Below, piece by piece: positions 6,759-15,584 of a stretch of 64,000 nucleotides of DNA; position 1 is the first letter of the stretch; each line of letters begins with the position of its first letter. The notes beneath the pieces are model-generated. The model had not been told where the DNA came from. It saw nothing but the letters and a program-made list of their open reading frames with translations, and did no database searches. The position numbers and the translations under genes are program-made. Source of the DNA: JANSWY01 sp965228955 (GTDB lineage: Bacteria > Bacteroidota > Bacteroidia > Cytophagales > Cyclobacteriaceae); the NCBI GenBank assembly GCA_965228955.1, contig OZ245848.1, forward strand, positions 6,200,001 through 6,264,000. The letters run 5' to 3'.

Positions 6759-9242
6759 ATGTCTAAATTAGTTTTCTCAAAGAGCATCAAATGTATCTCA
6801 GTGTGTAGGATGCTGCTATGTGCATTTATCCTACTAGTATTGGAGCCACAACTTGGGTTTTCCCAGAATTTTGATCTTAGCACAATATCTCAGATAAATG
6901 TGGATGAGTTAAGTAATGAACAAATTGAGAAATTCGCGCAAGAAGTAGAAAAAAGGGGACTTACTGACGAACAGGTTTCGCTTTTTGCCAAGGCAAGAGG
7001 AGTTTCAGAAATTCAAATTTCTAAGCTATTGGCGAGAATTAATAGTTTGGATGTTAACCACGAAGAATCTGATATTAGAGAGTTTGACAGAGAGCGAAAA
7101 ACTCCTTCAAATGATGAACAACTGATGAATGGCCTTTTCACTCCACTTGTACCTCCATCTCGTGACACAGAAACAAGTCCAATATTTGGCATGGAGTACT
7201 TTACTAACTCAAATCTCACGTTTGAGCCTAATCTGAATGTTCCGACACCTAAAGACTATATTTTAGGAGCCGGAGATCAGTTGATAATAGATATATGGGG
7301 AGCTTCGGAGCAGAATTATGTGCTGAGCATCAGCCCGGAAGGGAGCATTTTTATTCCAAGTGTTGGTCCAGTATACTTGTCAGGACTTAAAATAGATGAT
7401 GTGACTGAGAGAGTAAAGTCCAGACTTAAAACAATATATTCAGGTCTTGGTTCAAACACTTATTTTCAGGTGAGCCTTGGGCAAATCAGGACTATAAAAG
7501 TCAATATTGTTGGGGAAGTTCTAAGGCCAGGTTCATATTCCATGTCTTCATTCTCAACCGTTTTAAATGCGCTCTATTTTGCTGGGGGGCCATCAATTCA
7601 AGGATCACTAAGGCAAGTCGAAGTTTTTAGAAATGGCAAATTGTTAGAAGCTTTGGATTTGTACGAAGTAATTATTGAGGGTAAACAAAGTTTTCAGCAT
7701 TTAATGGACAATGACCTGATTATCGTTAGACCTTATTATGGTAGAGTACTTATAGAAGGAGCAGTCAAGAGAAATGGATATTTCGAAACCAAGGAAGGCG
7801 AATCGCTAGCGACAGTTTTAAAATTGGCTGGTGGATTTTCTGATTATGCTTACAGAGATAATATTACTGTTAGAAGAAACCAAAATCTAAGAAAAACAAT
7901 CTTGTCTATTCCAAATGACCAATTCGAACAGTTTGTTTTGCAAGGTGGTGACGAATTAATGGTTTCAGAAGTAATCAACGAATATACAAACAGGGTTCAA
8001 ATCGATGGTGCTATTAACAAACCAGGTGAGTATGAATTAGTGGCAGGTATGACTCTTCTGCAACTCATCAATAAGGCAGAGGGCTTAAAACCTGATGCAT
8101 TTTTGAAACGAGCAGTTGTATTGAGGACGAATAAGGATAAGTCGTTAACTTCAATTTCTGTTAATCTTGAGGAAATTGTCAAAAACGAAAAGAATGTTGT
8201 CCTTCAAAAAGAAGATTTTATAAAAATTCAATCAAAGTTTGATCTTCGTGAGGAGTATCAAGTTCGAATTTTGGGGGAAATTAATTCTCCGGGAGACTAT
8301 CCATATGTTGAAGATATGTCAGTGGCTGATTTAGTATATTTAGCCAATGGGTTTAAAGAATCAGCGGCTTCTTCTTTTGTTGAGGTTGCCCGTAGAGTGA
8401 ACTCTGACATCAGTGAGAGTTCAAAATCAAGCGAAATCATTAATGTTCCAATTGATAGCAACCTGGAGATACTTTCTGATGACACTACATTCTCTCTACA
8501 ACCATTTGATTTAGTAGTGGTCCGTAAATCTCCAAATTATAGCAAACAGGAAATTGTAGAAGTCGAGGGTGAGATAATATACCCTGGTAAATACTCAATA
8601 AGCCAAAAAAACGAAAGAGTTTCAGATCTCCTTCAAAGAGCTGGAGGTTTAACCAAATTCGCTTATGTAAAAGGAGCAACATTAATAAGACGAACAGAGT
8701 ACTTCACAGACCCTGACGAAGATTCGGAAGCTGCAAAGCAAAGGAGGGAAAATCTTTTGAGATTGTCCGAAAGAGACACACTTCTTGCAGATGCTGAATT
8801 TGAAATCAAACAACAAGAATCCATTGGGATCGAACTCCATAAAATTCTTAGTAATCCTGGTTCAAGATATGACCTTGTTTTGAAGGAAGGAGACATATTA
8901 AGTATCCCAAGGCTACTTCAGACGGTGAGGTTAAGAGGTGAACTTCTGTACCCAGCCACCGTGAGATATGATAAGGGATTATCTTTTAAAAAGTTCATCT
9001 CTCAAGCAGGTGGATTTAGTGATAAGGCTAAGAAAGGGAAATCCTACATTATCTATGCGAATGGTTCTGCTGAAAGAACCAAAAAGTTTTTGTGGTTTAA
9101 TTTCTTTCCTAGCGTTGAACCAGGAAGTGAAATAATTGTGCCCCGAAAACAAGATCGTGTACCGATGAGTTTCCAAGCTTGGATTGCACTGGCTACCAGT
9201 GCCACAACAATGGCCTTAGCTGTTCAACAGATAATAAATTAG
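6759..9242 (+). CDS. SLBB-domain outer-membrane polysaccharide export protein (Wza-like)
   Basis: An 827-residue exported protein. The chosen ATG gives a signal peptide (hydrophobic CRMLLCAFILLVLEP, cleavage after GFSQ); a TTG 21 bases upstream is a weaker alternative. A charged helical region (residues 25-85 or so) precedes the polysaccharide-export domain beginning near PKDYILGAGDQLIIDIWG. At least five SLBB repeats follow, recognised by recurring patterns such as VNIVGEVLRPGSYS, VQIDGAINKPGEYEL, VRILGEINSPGDYP and VEVEGEIIYPGKYS. A hydrophobic helix closes the protein. It should form the outer-membrane exit channel and is longer than E. coli Wza, as is usual in Bacteroidota. Confidence 0.9.
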   Translation: MSKLVFSKSIKCISVCRMLLCAFILLVLEPQLGFSQNFDLSTISQINVDELSNEQIEKFAQEVEKRGLTDEQVSLFAKARGVSEIQISKLLARINSLDVNHEESDIREFDRERKTPSNDEQLMNGLFTPLVPPSRDTETSPIFGMEYFTNSNLTFEPNLNVPTPKDYILGAGDQLIIDIWGASEQNYVLSISPEGSIFIPSVGPVYLSGLKIDDVTERVKSRLKTIYSGLGSNTYFQVSLGQIRTIKVNIVGEVLRPGSYSMSSFSTVLNALYFAGGPSIQGSLRQVEVFRNGKLLEALDLYEVIIEGKQSFQHLMDNDLIIVRPYYGRVLIEGAVKRNGYFETKEGESLATVLKLAGGFSDYAYRDNITVRRNQNLRKTILSIPNDQFEQFVLQGGDELMVSEVINEYTNRVQIDGAINKPGEYELVAGMTLLQLINKAEGLKPDAFLKRAVVLRTNKDKSLTSISVNLEEIVKNEKNVVLQKEDFIKIQSKFDLREEYQVRILGEINSPGDYPYVEDMSVADLVYLANGFKESAASSFVEVARRVNSDISESSKSSEIINVPIDSNLEILSDDTTFSLQPFDLVVVRKSPNYSKQEIVEVEGEIIYPGKYSISQKNERVSDLLQRAGGLTKFAYVKGATLIRRTEYFTDPDEDSEAAKQRRENLLRLSERDTLLADAEFEIKQQESIGIELHKILSNPGSRYDLVLKEGDILSIPRLLQTVRLRGELLYPATVRYDKGLSFKKFISQAGGFSDKAKKGKSYIIYANGSAERTKKFLWFNFFPSVEPGSEIIVPRKQDRVPMSFQAWIALATSATTMALAVQQIIN

Positions 9243-9244
9243 GT

Positions 9245-10351
9245 ATGACTTCTCATAGTAATTCAGAGACAAAGGGTTTTGAAGTAGATTTATCAAAAAT
9301 CTGGCAGGTTATTTGGGTTAGAAAGTATCAAATAATCAAAATAAGTTCATTATTTATTCCTTTGGGTTTGCTGATTGCCTTTACGACTCCTGAGGAATTT
9401 CGAACTAGAACAATCTTAATGCCTGAAGTTGGAGATGCTTCCGGTAGTCTCGGTGGATTAGGTGGTCTTAGTGGATTAGCTGGTCTGGCTGGCTTTGATT
9501 TAAATTCTCTTGGGTCTTCTAATTCAAATACTATAAGTCCTACACTATATTATGAGATTACTCAGAGTACACCTTTTCTTCTGGGTTTGATGGATGAGCA
9601 ATATTACTTTGCTGAAATTGGGGATACTTTAAGTATTTACACTTATTTTGATGAACATGTAAAAACTTCCCTATTTGATAAAGCAATAGCTTTACCATTT
9701 ACCACTTTGTCTTGGGTTAAGTATATCATTGTTGGAGAAGAAGAGTTGCAAGAGCAGAAGTTTAACGACGGGTTGATCAGGATAAATGAAGATCAAAAGA
9801 AGGTGATAGAGCAGCTAAAAGAGAGGATTTTTGTAGAAATCGACTATGATGTTGGATATATTGTTATCTCAGCGGAAATGCAAGATCCTTTGGTAGCAAG
9901 TATGATGGCCCAATATACTTTAAACTATATTACGGAGTACGTCACAAATTATTCTATTGCCAAGGAGCAAAAGAAACTGGAATTTATCTCATCTGAATAT
10001 GAAAGAGCTAAAGAGCGTTTTGTGTTGGCACAAATACAGCTTGCTAATTTTAGAGACAAGAATAGGAATATAAACACATCAATAGCTAAAACTGAAGAAG
10101 AGAGATTACAATCAGAGTATAATTTGACATTTTCTCTTTACAATGAATTGTCTCAGAATATGGAACAGGTAAAAATTAGCTTGAATGAAGTCTCTCCAAT
10201 ATTCACCATACTTGAACCAATCAAGGTCCCCATCGAGGATCATAAACCAAATAGGTTAGTCATTTTAATTGCTACTTGTATCATGGGCTTTTTTCTTGTG
10301 ATTGCATATTTCCTTATTAAAGATCGCAATACTTATATCGCAAATAATTGA
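9245..10351 (+). CDS. Wzz-type polysaccharide chain-length determinant, without kinase domain
   Basis: A 368-residue inner-membrane protein with two membrane helices, one near residues 27-46 (IIKISSLFIPLGLLIAF) and one near the end (LVILIATCIMGFFLVIAYFL), around a periplasmic coiled-coil domain. This is the Wzz/PCP layout. A glycine/leucine-rich low-complexity run (GGLGGLSGLAGLAG) follows the first helix. No tyrosine-autokinase domain is fused, and no separate kinase is seen, so control of chain length may not use a BY-kinase. The start was set at the ATG three bases after the SLBB stop; the longer frame upstream lies inside the SLBB gene. Confidence 0.85.
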   Translation: MTSHSNSETKGFEVDLSKIWQVIWVRKYQIIKISSLFIPLGLLIAFTTPEEFRTRTILMPEVGDASGSLGGLGGLSGLAGLAGFDLNSLGSSNSNTISPTLYYEITQSTPFLLGLMDEQYYFAEIGDTLSIYTYFDEHVKTSLFDKAIALPFTTLSWVKYIIVGEEELQEQKFNDGLIRINEDQKKVIEQLKERIFVEIDYDVGYIVISAEMQDPLVASMMAQYTLNYITEYVTNYSIAKEQKKLEFISSEYERAKERFVLAQIQLANFRDKNRNINTSIAKTEEERLQSEYNLTFSLYNELSQNMEQVKISLNEVSPIFTILEPIKVPIEDHKPNRLVILIATCIMGFFLVIAYFLIKDRNTYIANN

Positions 10352-10360
10352 GTTGTTTAA

Positions 10361-11710
10361 ATGGCGATGTTGCGCAAAATAGCTTCGGATAGTCTGGCAG
10401 AGATATTCATAAAGATACTCAGTGTTTCCAGTATAATTGCCTTCAACGCAACTGTTACAAGGGTTCTCTCAATGGATCAGGTAGGACTCTACTTCTTTTA
10501 TTTTAGTGTCATCCATATTGGAACCGTAATTTTTATCCTGGGAATTGATAAAAAAATTATTTACCATGTGGCGGAGTGGTTAGCAAGAGGAGAGGTAAAA
10601 ATCATTCATAAGTATCTAAGGTTTCTAGGTGCGTTTATATTCATTTCCCTGGTCTTAGTAACTTTTGTGCTATATACAGTTTCCAGCAGTCCAATTAGAT
10701 CCTTTTTTGAGTTAAATAACTCCAAGATTATAATTTATTTGATTCTGTGGTTCTGGATGCTCATTACACAAAGAATATTAAATCAGGTTCTGAGAGGCTT
10801 TGACATTATAAAGGCATCAGCCTTTTATGAAACTTTAAATTTCGTAATCTCATTTTTTACACTAGCTGCAATTAGGAAATTAGACTATAACTTAAGTGTC
10901 GAACATCTTTTAATGGTTGTTTGCTTCTCCCTTCTTTTTTCTAATATTGCTGCTGTAATTAATGTGTTTACTGTTCTTAGACGAAACTTAGCGTTAAAGA
11001 GCAAATCGGATCAATCAGAAGCAATTAGTTATAGGATAATTTTATTGTCTACGGCAACATTATACTTGCAGTCACTCCTCATGGTATTAATGGAACATGG
11101 CCAGTTGTGGATTTTGAAGTTTTTCAAAAACCCTGAGGAAGTAGCTGTATTTGGTGCAATAACAAGATTGATCATTCCAATTTCAGCAGGAATTCTTGTT
11201 TTGAGGCGGGTTCTTGCTCCGAAAATCATGAAACTATTTGCTGATGGAAAGCTAGTGGAACTGGAGCACTTACTTCGACTTACTACCACAACCGCAGGGA
11301 CTTTAAGTATATTGGCTTATTTTGTACTTCTGTTTCCTTTTGGTGAATCCATTTTGGCCATTATATTTGGAGAGCAATACAGGGAAGGATATATCGCACT
11401 TCTGATGATTTCGTTTGCTAATATTATAAATGTGTCAACAGGACTGCCAGGAGCAATACTTATTGCTACAAACAGAGAAAGATATTCTTTAGGTGTATCA
11501 TTTTTGAGTGGAATGCTAGGAACTTCAATTTCGTTTGCTTTGGTTGATCTATACTCCTATAATGGTATAGCTCTTGGGATATCAACCGGATTGGTTTTCC
11601 ATAACTTTCTAATGACGTATTTAGTTTGGAAATTTGAAAAAATTAAAACTTACTATTCGGTTTACCATCTTCTAAATGTTTTGAAATACCTGAAGAAGCT
11701 TAAAAGGTGA
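10361..11710 (+). CDS. Wzx-like polysaccharide flippase (MOP superfamily)
   Basis: A 449-residue, very hydrophobic protein with about twelve predicted membrane segments. The N-terminus (LSVSSIIAFNATVTRVLS followed by VGLYFFYFSVIHIG) resembles oligosaccharide flippases of the MATE-like MOP group. It should move lipid-linked repeat units across the inner membrane before polymerisation. It begins nine bases after the chain-length gene, so the export genes form one unit. The family is diverse, so the assignment rests on topology and context more than on single residues. Confidence 0.82.
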   Translation: MAMLRKIASDSLAEIFIKILSVSSIIAFNATVTRVLSMDQVGLYFFYFSVIHIGTVIFILGIDKKIIYHVAEWLARGEVKIIHKYLRFLGAFIFISLVLVTFVLYTVSSSPIRSFFELNNSKIIIYLILWFWMLITQRILNQVLRGFDIIKASAFYETLNFVISFFTLAAIRKLDYNLSVEHLLMVVCFSLLFSNIAAVINVFTVLRRNLALKSKSDQSEAISYRIILLSTATLYLQSLLMVLMEHGQLWILKFFKNPEEVAVFGAITRLIIPISAGILVLRRVLAPKIMKLFADGKLVELEHLLRLTTTTAGTLSILAYFVLLFPFGESILAIIFGEQYREGYIALLMISFANIINVSTGLPGAILIATNRERYSLGVSFLSGMLGTSISFALVDLYSYNGIALGISTGLVFHNFLMTYLVWKFEKIKTYYSVYHLLNVLKYLKKLKR

Positions 11711-11794
11711 GGGTTCAAGATGTTTAATTGTCCTTTTTGAAAATTTCCGATAGAGCTTTCAGGAGGTCAGAAACTGCGAAATTTCAATGAGCAG

Positions 11795-11827
11795 TTGAAA
11801 AAAAATTAGTAATCTTGCGTAACTTTG
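11795..11827 (+). promoter_or_regulatory. Promoter for the sulfotransferase genes
   Basis: TTG at 11795-11797 and TAACTTTG at 11820-11827 are 22 bases apart, matching the Bacteroidota promoter pattern. It lies in the 149-base gap after the flippase gene and predicts a leader of about 26 bases before the GTG of the first sulfotransferase. The rest of this gap shows no gene. Confidence 0.6.
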
Positions 11828-11859
11828 AGAGTTGTCTTCTATTCAACAGAATTTAAATA

Positions 11860-12666
11860 GTGCATAAGATATTCATAAATTCACTTCCGAAGGCTGGGAC
11901 GAATCTGCTGGCAAAAATTTTGGATGATTTACAGTTTGAAGAACATACATTTATAGGCTCTAATTTGTTTCTTGGCAAGGATGTAAAATCGAGAATAAGG
12001 AGATTGTTGAGCTTGACATTTCATCAGGGATATATAGTTGGAGTAGATTCTCCCACTATGGTAAATAGATCATATCTTAATCGAAGAATTAATGTTCGGA
12101 ATAATCAAAGCAACAACATCTATGTTACTGCGCACTTGGGTTATACAAATGATATTTTGAATAAAGTAATTGAATTGGACTACAAACCTATTACTGTTAT
12201 TAGGGATCCACGAGATGTGCTTAATTCATTCTTAAATTATGTAATTAGTAATAAAAATCACCCTCTTCACGATGATTTTGAAAAATTGGATTATGCAGAA
12301 AGATTAAGAAGATCTTTGTTCGGATTCAATGGAAAGATCACATTGCAACCATTGAAATTTAGATGCCAATCTATAAACCCTTGGATCGAACATCCAGCTG
12401 TTGAGGTGGTTAAATTTGAAGATGTTGTTGGTGAATCAAGAGGAGGAAATTTATCTGATCAATTAAATTTTGCAAAGAAGCTTTCGGCAATTATTGATAC
12501 AGAGCCAGATAAAATTCTTGAATCCATCAATAATAAAAGCAGTGTTAGACATACCTATAGAAAAGGTATAATTGGAGGCTGGAAAGATGAAATTCCGGAG
12601 GAATTTCATCAACTAATCAATACTGAAATTTCCCAGATACTACAAGCATGGGGTTACAAAAAATAA
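11860..12666 (+). CDS. PAPS-dependent sulfotransferase (first of three)
   Basis: A 268-residue protein starting at GTG. INSLPKAGTNLL (residues 6-17) is the 5'-phosphosulfate-binding loop, and TVIRDPRDVLNSFLNYV is the 3'-phosphate-binding segment of PAPS sulfotransferases. The acceptor is unknown; the position in a polysaccharide locus together with cysC/D/N/Q points to a sugar hydroxyl or amine of the polymer or its lipid-linked precursor. No signal peptide is seen, so it acts in the cytoplasm where PAPS is available. It shares only the PAPS motifs with its two neighbours, so the three probably sulfate different positions. Confidence 0.85.
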   Translation: MHKIFINSLPKAGTNLLAKILDDLQFEEHTFIGSNLFLGKDVKSRIRRLLSLTFHQGYIVGVDSPTMVNRSYLNRRINVRNNQSNNIYVTAHLGYTNDILNKVIELDYKPITVIRDPRDVLNSFLNYVISNKNHPLHDDFEKLDYAERLRRSLFGFNGKITLQPLKFRCQSINPWIEHPAVEVVKFEDVVGESRGGNLSDQLNFAKKLSAIIDTEPDKILESINNKSSVRHTYRKGIIGGWKDEIPEEFHQLINTEISQILQAWGYKK

Positions 12667-12671
12667 TTTAA

Positions 12672-13634
12672 ATGGAGTCTGTCCTTTTTATACTATCACT
12701 TCCAAGATCGGGTTCTACATTACTTCAGAGGATATTGGCTACAAGTGATCAGATCAATACAAGCGCTGAACCTTGGGTTTTATTGCCTCATATTTACACT
12801 TTAAAAAGTGAAGGTACAATTTCAGAGTTTGCTACTTTTAATTTCTATACAGCTAGAAATGATTTTTATCAAGAACTTCCAAACGGCAAAAGTGATTATG
12901 AGGAAGCACTATCAAAATTTGTATCGGACTTATACGGTAGGCTATGTAAAAATGAGAAATACTTCTTAGACAAAACCCCGAGATATCACTTAATTGCTGA
13001 AGAATTGCATCAAGTTTTTCCAAACGCCAAATTTATTTATTTAGTTAGAAACCCGCTCAGCGTTTATGGCTCAATCATTCAAACATTTTGTCAGAATAAA
13101 TTGTACAAGCTCTTTAATTTCCACATTGACTTATACCAGGGTCCTCAAAACATCTTAAGGGCGTATAGGAAGAATTCCAATAACAGTATTTTGGTTCATT
13201 ATGAAAACATAGTAAATAACCCTAATAAAGAAATTGCAAGAATTGCTGATTATTTGGACCTGCCATTTGAAAGTTTTAATGTGGAGAAATTTTCAGAGGT
13301 CAATTTCTCAGGTAGATTTGGAGACCCCACTGGAATTAAAAAGTATCAAAATGTAGACTCGAGATCGGCCAAAGATTCAAGTAAAACCTTTAATAATATT
13401 TACCGGCAAATAATTGCGAGGAAGTATTTAAAAAAACTTGGTAGTGAATTATTAGAAGGTTTGGGGTACGATGACCAGGTAATACTTGATGAAATGAAAT
13501 TTAAGTTTGGTAATATTTTCAAAATTATACAGGATATTACCTTCTTTAATCTTTCGAAGATTGTTAGAATAATTAAGCCAAACATACATTTTGGGAAAAT
13601 AAAAGTATGGTCTTCAAACAGGTTCTTAAGCTAA
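12672..13634 (+). CDS. PAPS-dependent sulfotransferase (second of three)
   Basis: A 320-residue protein of the Sulfotransfer family. LSLPRSGSTLLQRIL near residues 8-22 is the phosphosulfate loop; YLVRNPLSVYGSI is the 3'-phosphate segment; DKTPRYH between them is also typical of this group. It starts five bases after the first sulfotransferase and overlaps the third gene. The basic C-terminal tail (FFNLSKIVRIIKPNIHFGK) has no recognised domain. The acceptor sugar is not predictable from sequence. Confidence 0.85.
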   Translation: MESVLFILSLPRSGSTLLQRILATSDQINTSAEPWVLLPHIYTLKSEGTISEFATFNFYTARNDFYQELPNGKSDYEEALSKFVSDLYGRLCKNEKYFLDKTPRYHLIAEELHQVFPNAKFIYLVRNPLSVYGSIIQTFCQNKLYKLFNFHIDLYQGPQNILRAYRKNSNNSILVHYENIVNNPNKEIARIADYLDLPFESFNVEKFSEVNFSGRFGDPTGIKKYQNVDSRSAKDSSKTFNNIYRQIIARKYLKKLGSELLEGLGYDDQVILDEMKFKFGNIFKIIQDITFFNLSKIVRIIKPNIHFGKIKVWSSNRFLS

Positions 13635-14335
13635 TGATAGTAAACTTCAGAAATTTCTTAAAATCACAGTTAGGCAGATTCTATTTGACTAATTTATTAT
13701 ACACTTTAAAGCCAAAGAATAGAAAGTTAATCGCAAGAAAATCAACTCAATTATGTGTTGAGGGCTATCCTAGAAGTGCAAACACATTTGCAGTACTGGC
13801 CATTGAATTGTGCTCGAATGAGACATTGAAGATTGCTCATCACATGCATTCTTCTTCACAAATTAAGTATTGTGCAGCCAGAAATATACCCACTATCCTT
13901 TTAATAAGAAACCCACACGAAGCAATTGTTTCAAATGTCCTTCGCGAGCAAGGGATGACTTTGAAAGTAGCGATTAGATGGTATATTACCTTTCATAAGG
14001 ATATTCTACCATTTTTAGATAAAATAATTGTGTGGGAATTTGACGACTTTGTAAAGAGTCCCAAAGTAGGCCTTGAAGGATTAAAAGATCATGGCTTTGA
14101 TATTGACTCAGAGTTGTATGATAAATCCGAAATTTATGCTAGGATTGATGAACTTGATAGATTTTATAAAAAGAATTCAGATTTTGAAAAAATCAATACA
14201 AGGCCAAACAAGGAAAAGAATAAACACAAAGTAGAGATTATCAAGAAATTGGACAAAGATCCTGGTTTGTTAAAGTTGTTGCATGAAGCCGAAGATTTAT
14301 TTAGGGCAGTTATCGAAAGAAAATCTAGTATTTAG
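13634..14335 (+). CDS. Sulfotransferase-like protein (third of three)
   Basis: A 233-residue protein if the TAATG-coupled start at 13634 is used; an in-frame ATG at 13607 would add nine residues. CVEGYPRSANTFAV matches the PAPS 5'-phosphosulfate loop and LLIRNPHEAIVSNVLREQG the 3'-phosphate segment. It is shorter than the other two and lysine-rich at the C-terminus. The family assignment is good but the substrate is unknown. Its end overlaps the polymerase gene by 53 bases, which is long for two real genes but no in-frame later start gives a better polymerase N-terminus. Confidence 0.78.
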   Translation: MIVNFRNFLKSQLGRFYLTNLLYTLKPKNRKLIARKSTQLCVEGYPRSANTFAVLAIELCSNETLKIAHHMHSSSQIKYCAARNIPTILLIRNPHEAIVSNVLREQGMTLKVAIRWYITFHKDILPFLDKIIVWEFDDFVKSPKVGLEGLKDHGFDIDSELYDKSEIYARIDELDRFYKKNSDFEKINTRPNKEKNKHKVEIIKKLDKDPGLLKLLHEAEDLFRAVIERKSSI

Positions 14336-15584
14336 TAGTAAGACTATTCTGTTACTGCTATGGGTACTGGTGTTTCTTAACTTACGTCCTGGGATAGTGG
14401 GTGAATCTCTGATGATCCCATTGCTTTTGGTTCTGTTGGGACTATCATTTATTTATCGGATCATTGCAGGAAATAGGTTGCTATCTCTGGTAATGGACAA
14501 GAACAAATTGATTGTTTTTGGCATATGGGGATTACTTAATTTTTATCTGCTATTCCAGGGAGTAGCACTGAGCACTGCCAAAATAATAGTGGTTCAGCAA
14601 TTTATTGTTAATGCGATTGTTTTTGCATCCATTACATTGGTGGTGAGCGAAAACACTGTAGAACAAATCTTGAGATTGTTTGTCAAAATAAATTTCTACT
14701 TATGCCTTTGTGCTTTAGTTACATATCTAATTTTTGTTGTAGTCGGAGGTAATATATATGACATTCCGGTTCTCAAAAAACTAGGGCTATATGGTAAGTT
14801 TAATGACGGATCTCAACTACTTCACCATAGAGTTATTTTCTTTCCTTTTACAATTTGTTGGAGTGGAATTAATATTATGGGATTCGGTATTCCTCGGTTT
14901 ATCGCAATCTATAAGGAACCAGGGATAGCTCAATTTTTTTTATCAACAGCCCTTTTTATCACATATTTTATTCGGTTCAGAAATCCTTTGATAATTAGGG
15001 CCTTTTTGATTTTTGGTACAGTTGTTACATTTTCAACAGCAGGACTACTCAGTCTGGCACTTGGATATTTATATCTCTACAGGAACTCCTTTAATTTAGT
15101 GAGTTTTATCAAGTCACTTTTTGTAAAGCCACTTAGAGCAGTAGTCTTTATTGTTATTCTCTACCTTGGTGCGGAAGTAATAATAAGTAATTTAATTGAG
15201 GAATTTTCCAATGTATCCGGTATAACCAGGTTGAACTCGTATGCCCGTGGAATTGAAATGTTGTTTCAGAAACCAATATTAGGTTTTGGATATTACTATG
15301 GGTTTGAATTGGACACTACAACAGGAGCTTTGGTTTCGGAGGCAACAAATGGGATTTTAGGGCTATCTTTTCAACTTGGCTTGATTGGGGTCTTCCTGTA
15401 CCTCTTTAGCGCCTATCAAGGTGTGTTTAGATTTGGAAATAAAGAAACTCTTCCTATCTATATTCCTTATTTCTTCACGGTTGCAACCTCTCAGCCTACA
15501 TTCAATATTCCTTTAACTGCCCTATTGATAATGATTCCGCTACAGCACTATAAATTACTAACTAAAGAGACTATCTCTGGATAA
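14283..15584 (+). CDS. Wzy-like O-antigen polymerase / ligase-family membrane protein
   Basis: A 433-residue protein with about ten to eleven membrane helices and a large periplasmic loop before GITRLNSYARGIEMLFQKPILGFGYYYGF, a layout and motif region (RG..ML..P..G.G) typical of the Wzy_C/O-antigen ligase family. It would join repeat units in the periplasm. The ATG lies within the third sulfotransferase gene. The 3' end overlaps the sulfatase on the other strand by 14 bases. Polymerase is preferred over ligase because this is an exopolysaccharide locus with Wzx and Wzz homologues. Confidence 0.75.
   Translation: MKPKIYLGQLSKENLVFSSKTILLLLWVLVFLNLRPGIVGESLMIPLLLVLLGLSFIYRIIAGNRLLSLVMDKNKLIVFGIWGLLNFYLLFQGVALSTAKIIVVQQFIVNAIVFASITLVVSENTVEQILRLFVKINFYLCLCALVTYLIFVVVGGNIYDIPVLKKLGLYGKFNDGSQLLHHRVIFFPFTICWSGINIMGFGIPRFIAIYKEPGIAQFFLSTALFITYFIRFRNPLIIRAFLIFGTVVTFSTAGLLSLALGYLYLYRNSFNLVSFIKSLFVKPLRAVVFIVILYLGAEVIISNLIEEFSNVSGITRLNSYARGIEMLFQKPILGFGYYYGFELDTTTGALVSEATNGILGLSFQLGLIGVFLYLFSAYQGVFRFGNKETLPIYIPYFFTVATSQPTFNIPLTALLIMIPLQHYKLLTKETISG

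Noticed and set aside
9179..9244. 22-residue extension of the chain-length protein into the SLBB gene
   Set aside because: An ATG directly after the SLBB stop gives a typical N-terminus; the upstream part is shadow sequence with cysteines unlike the family.
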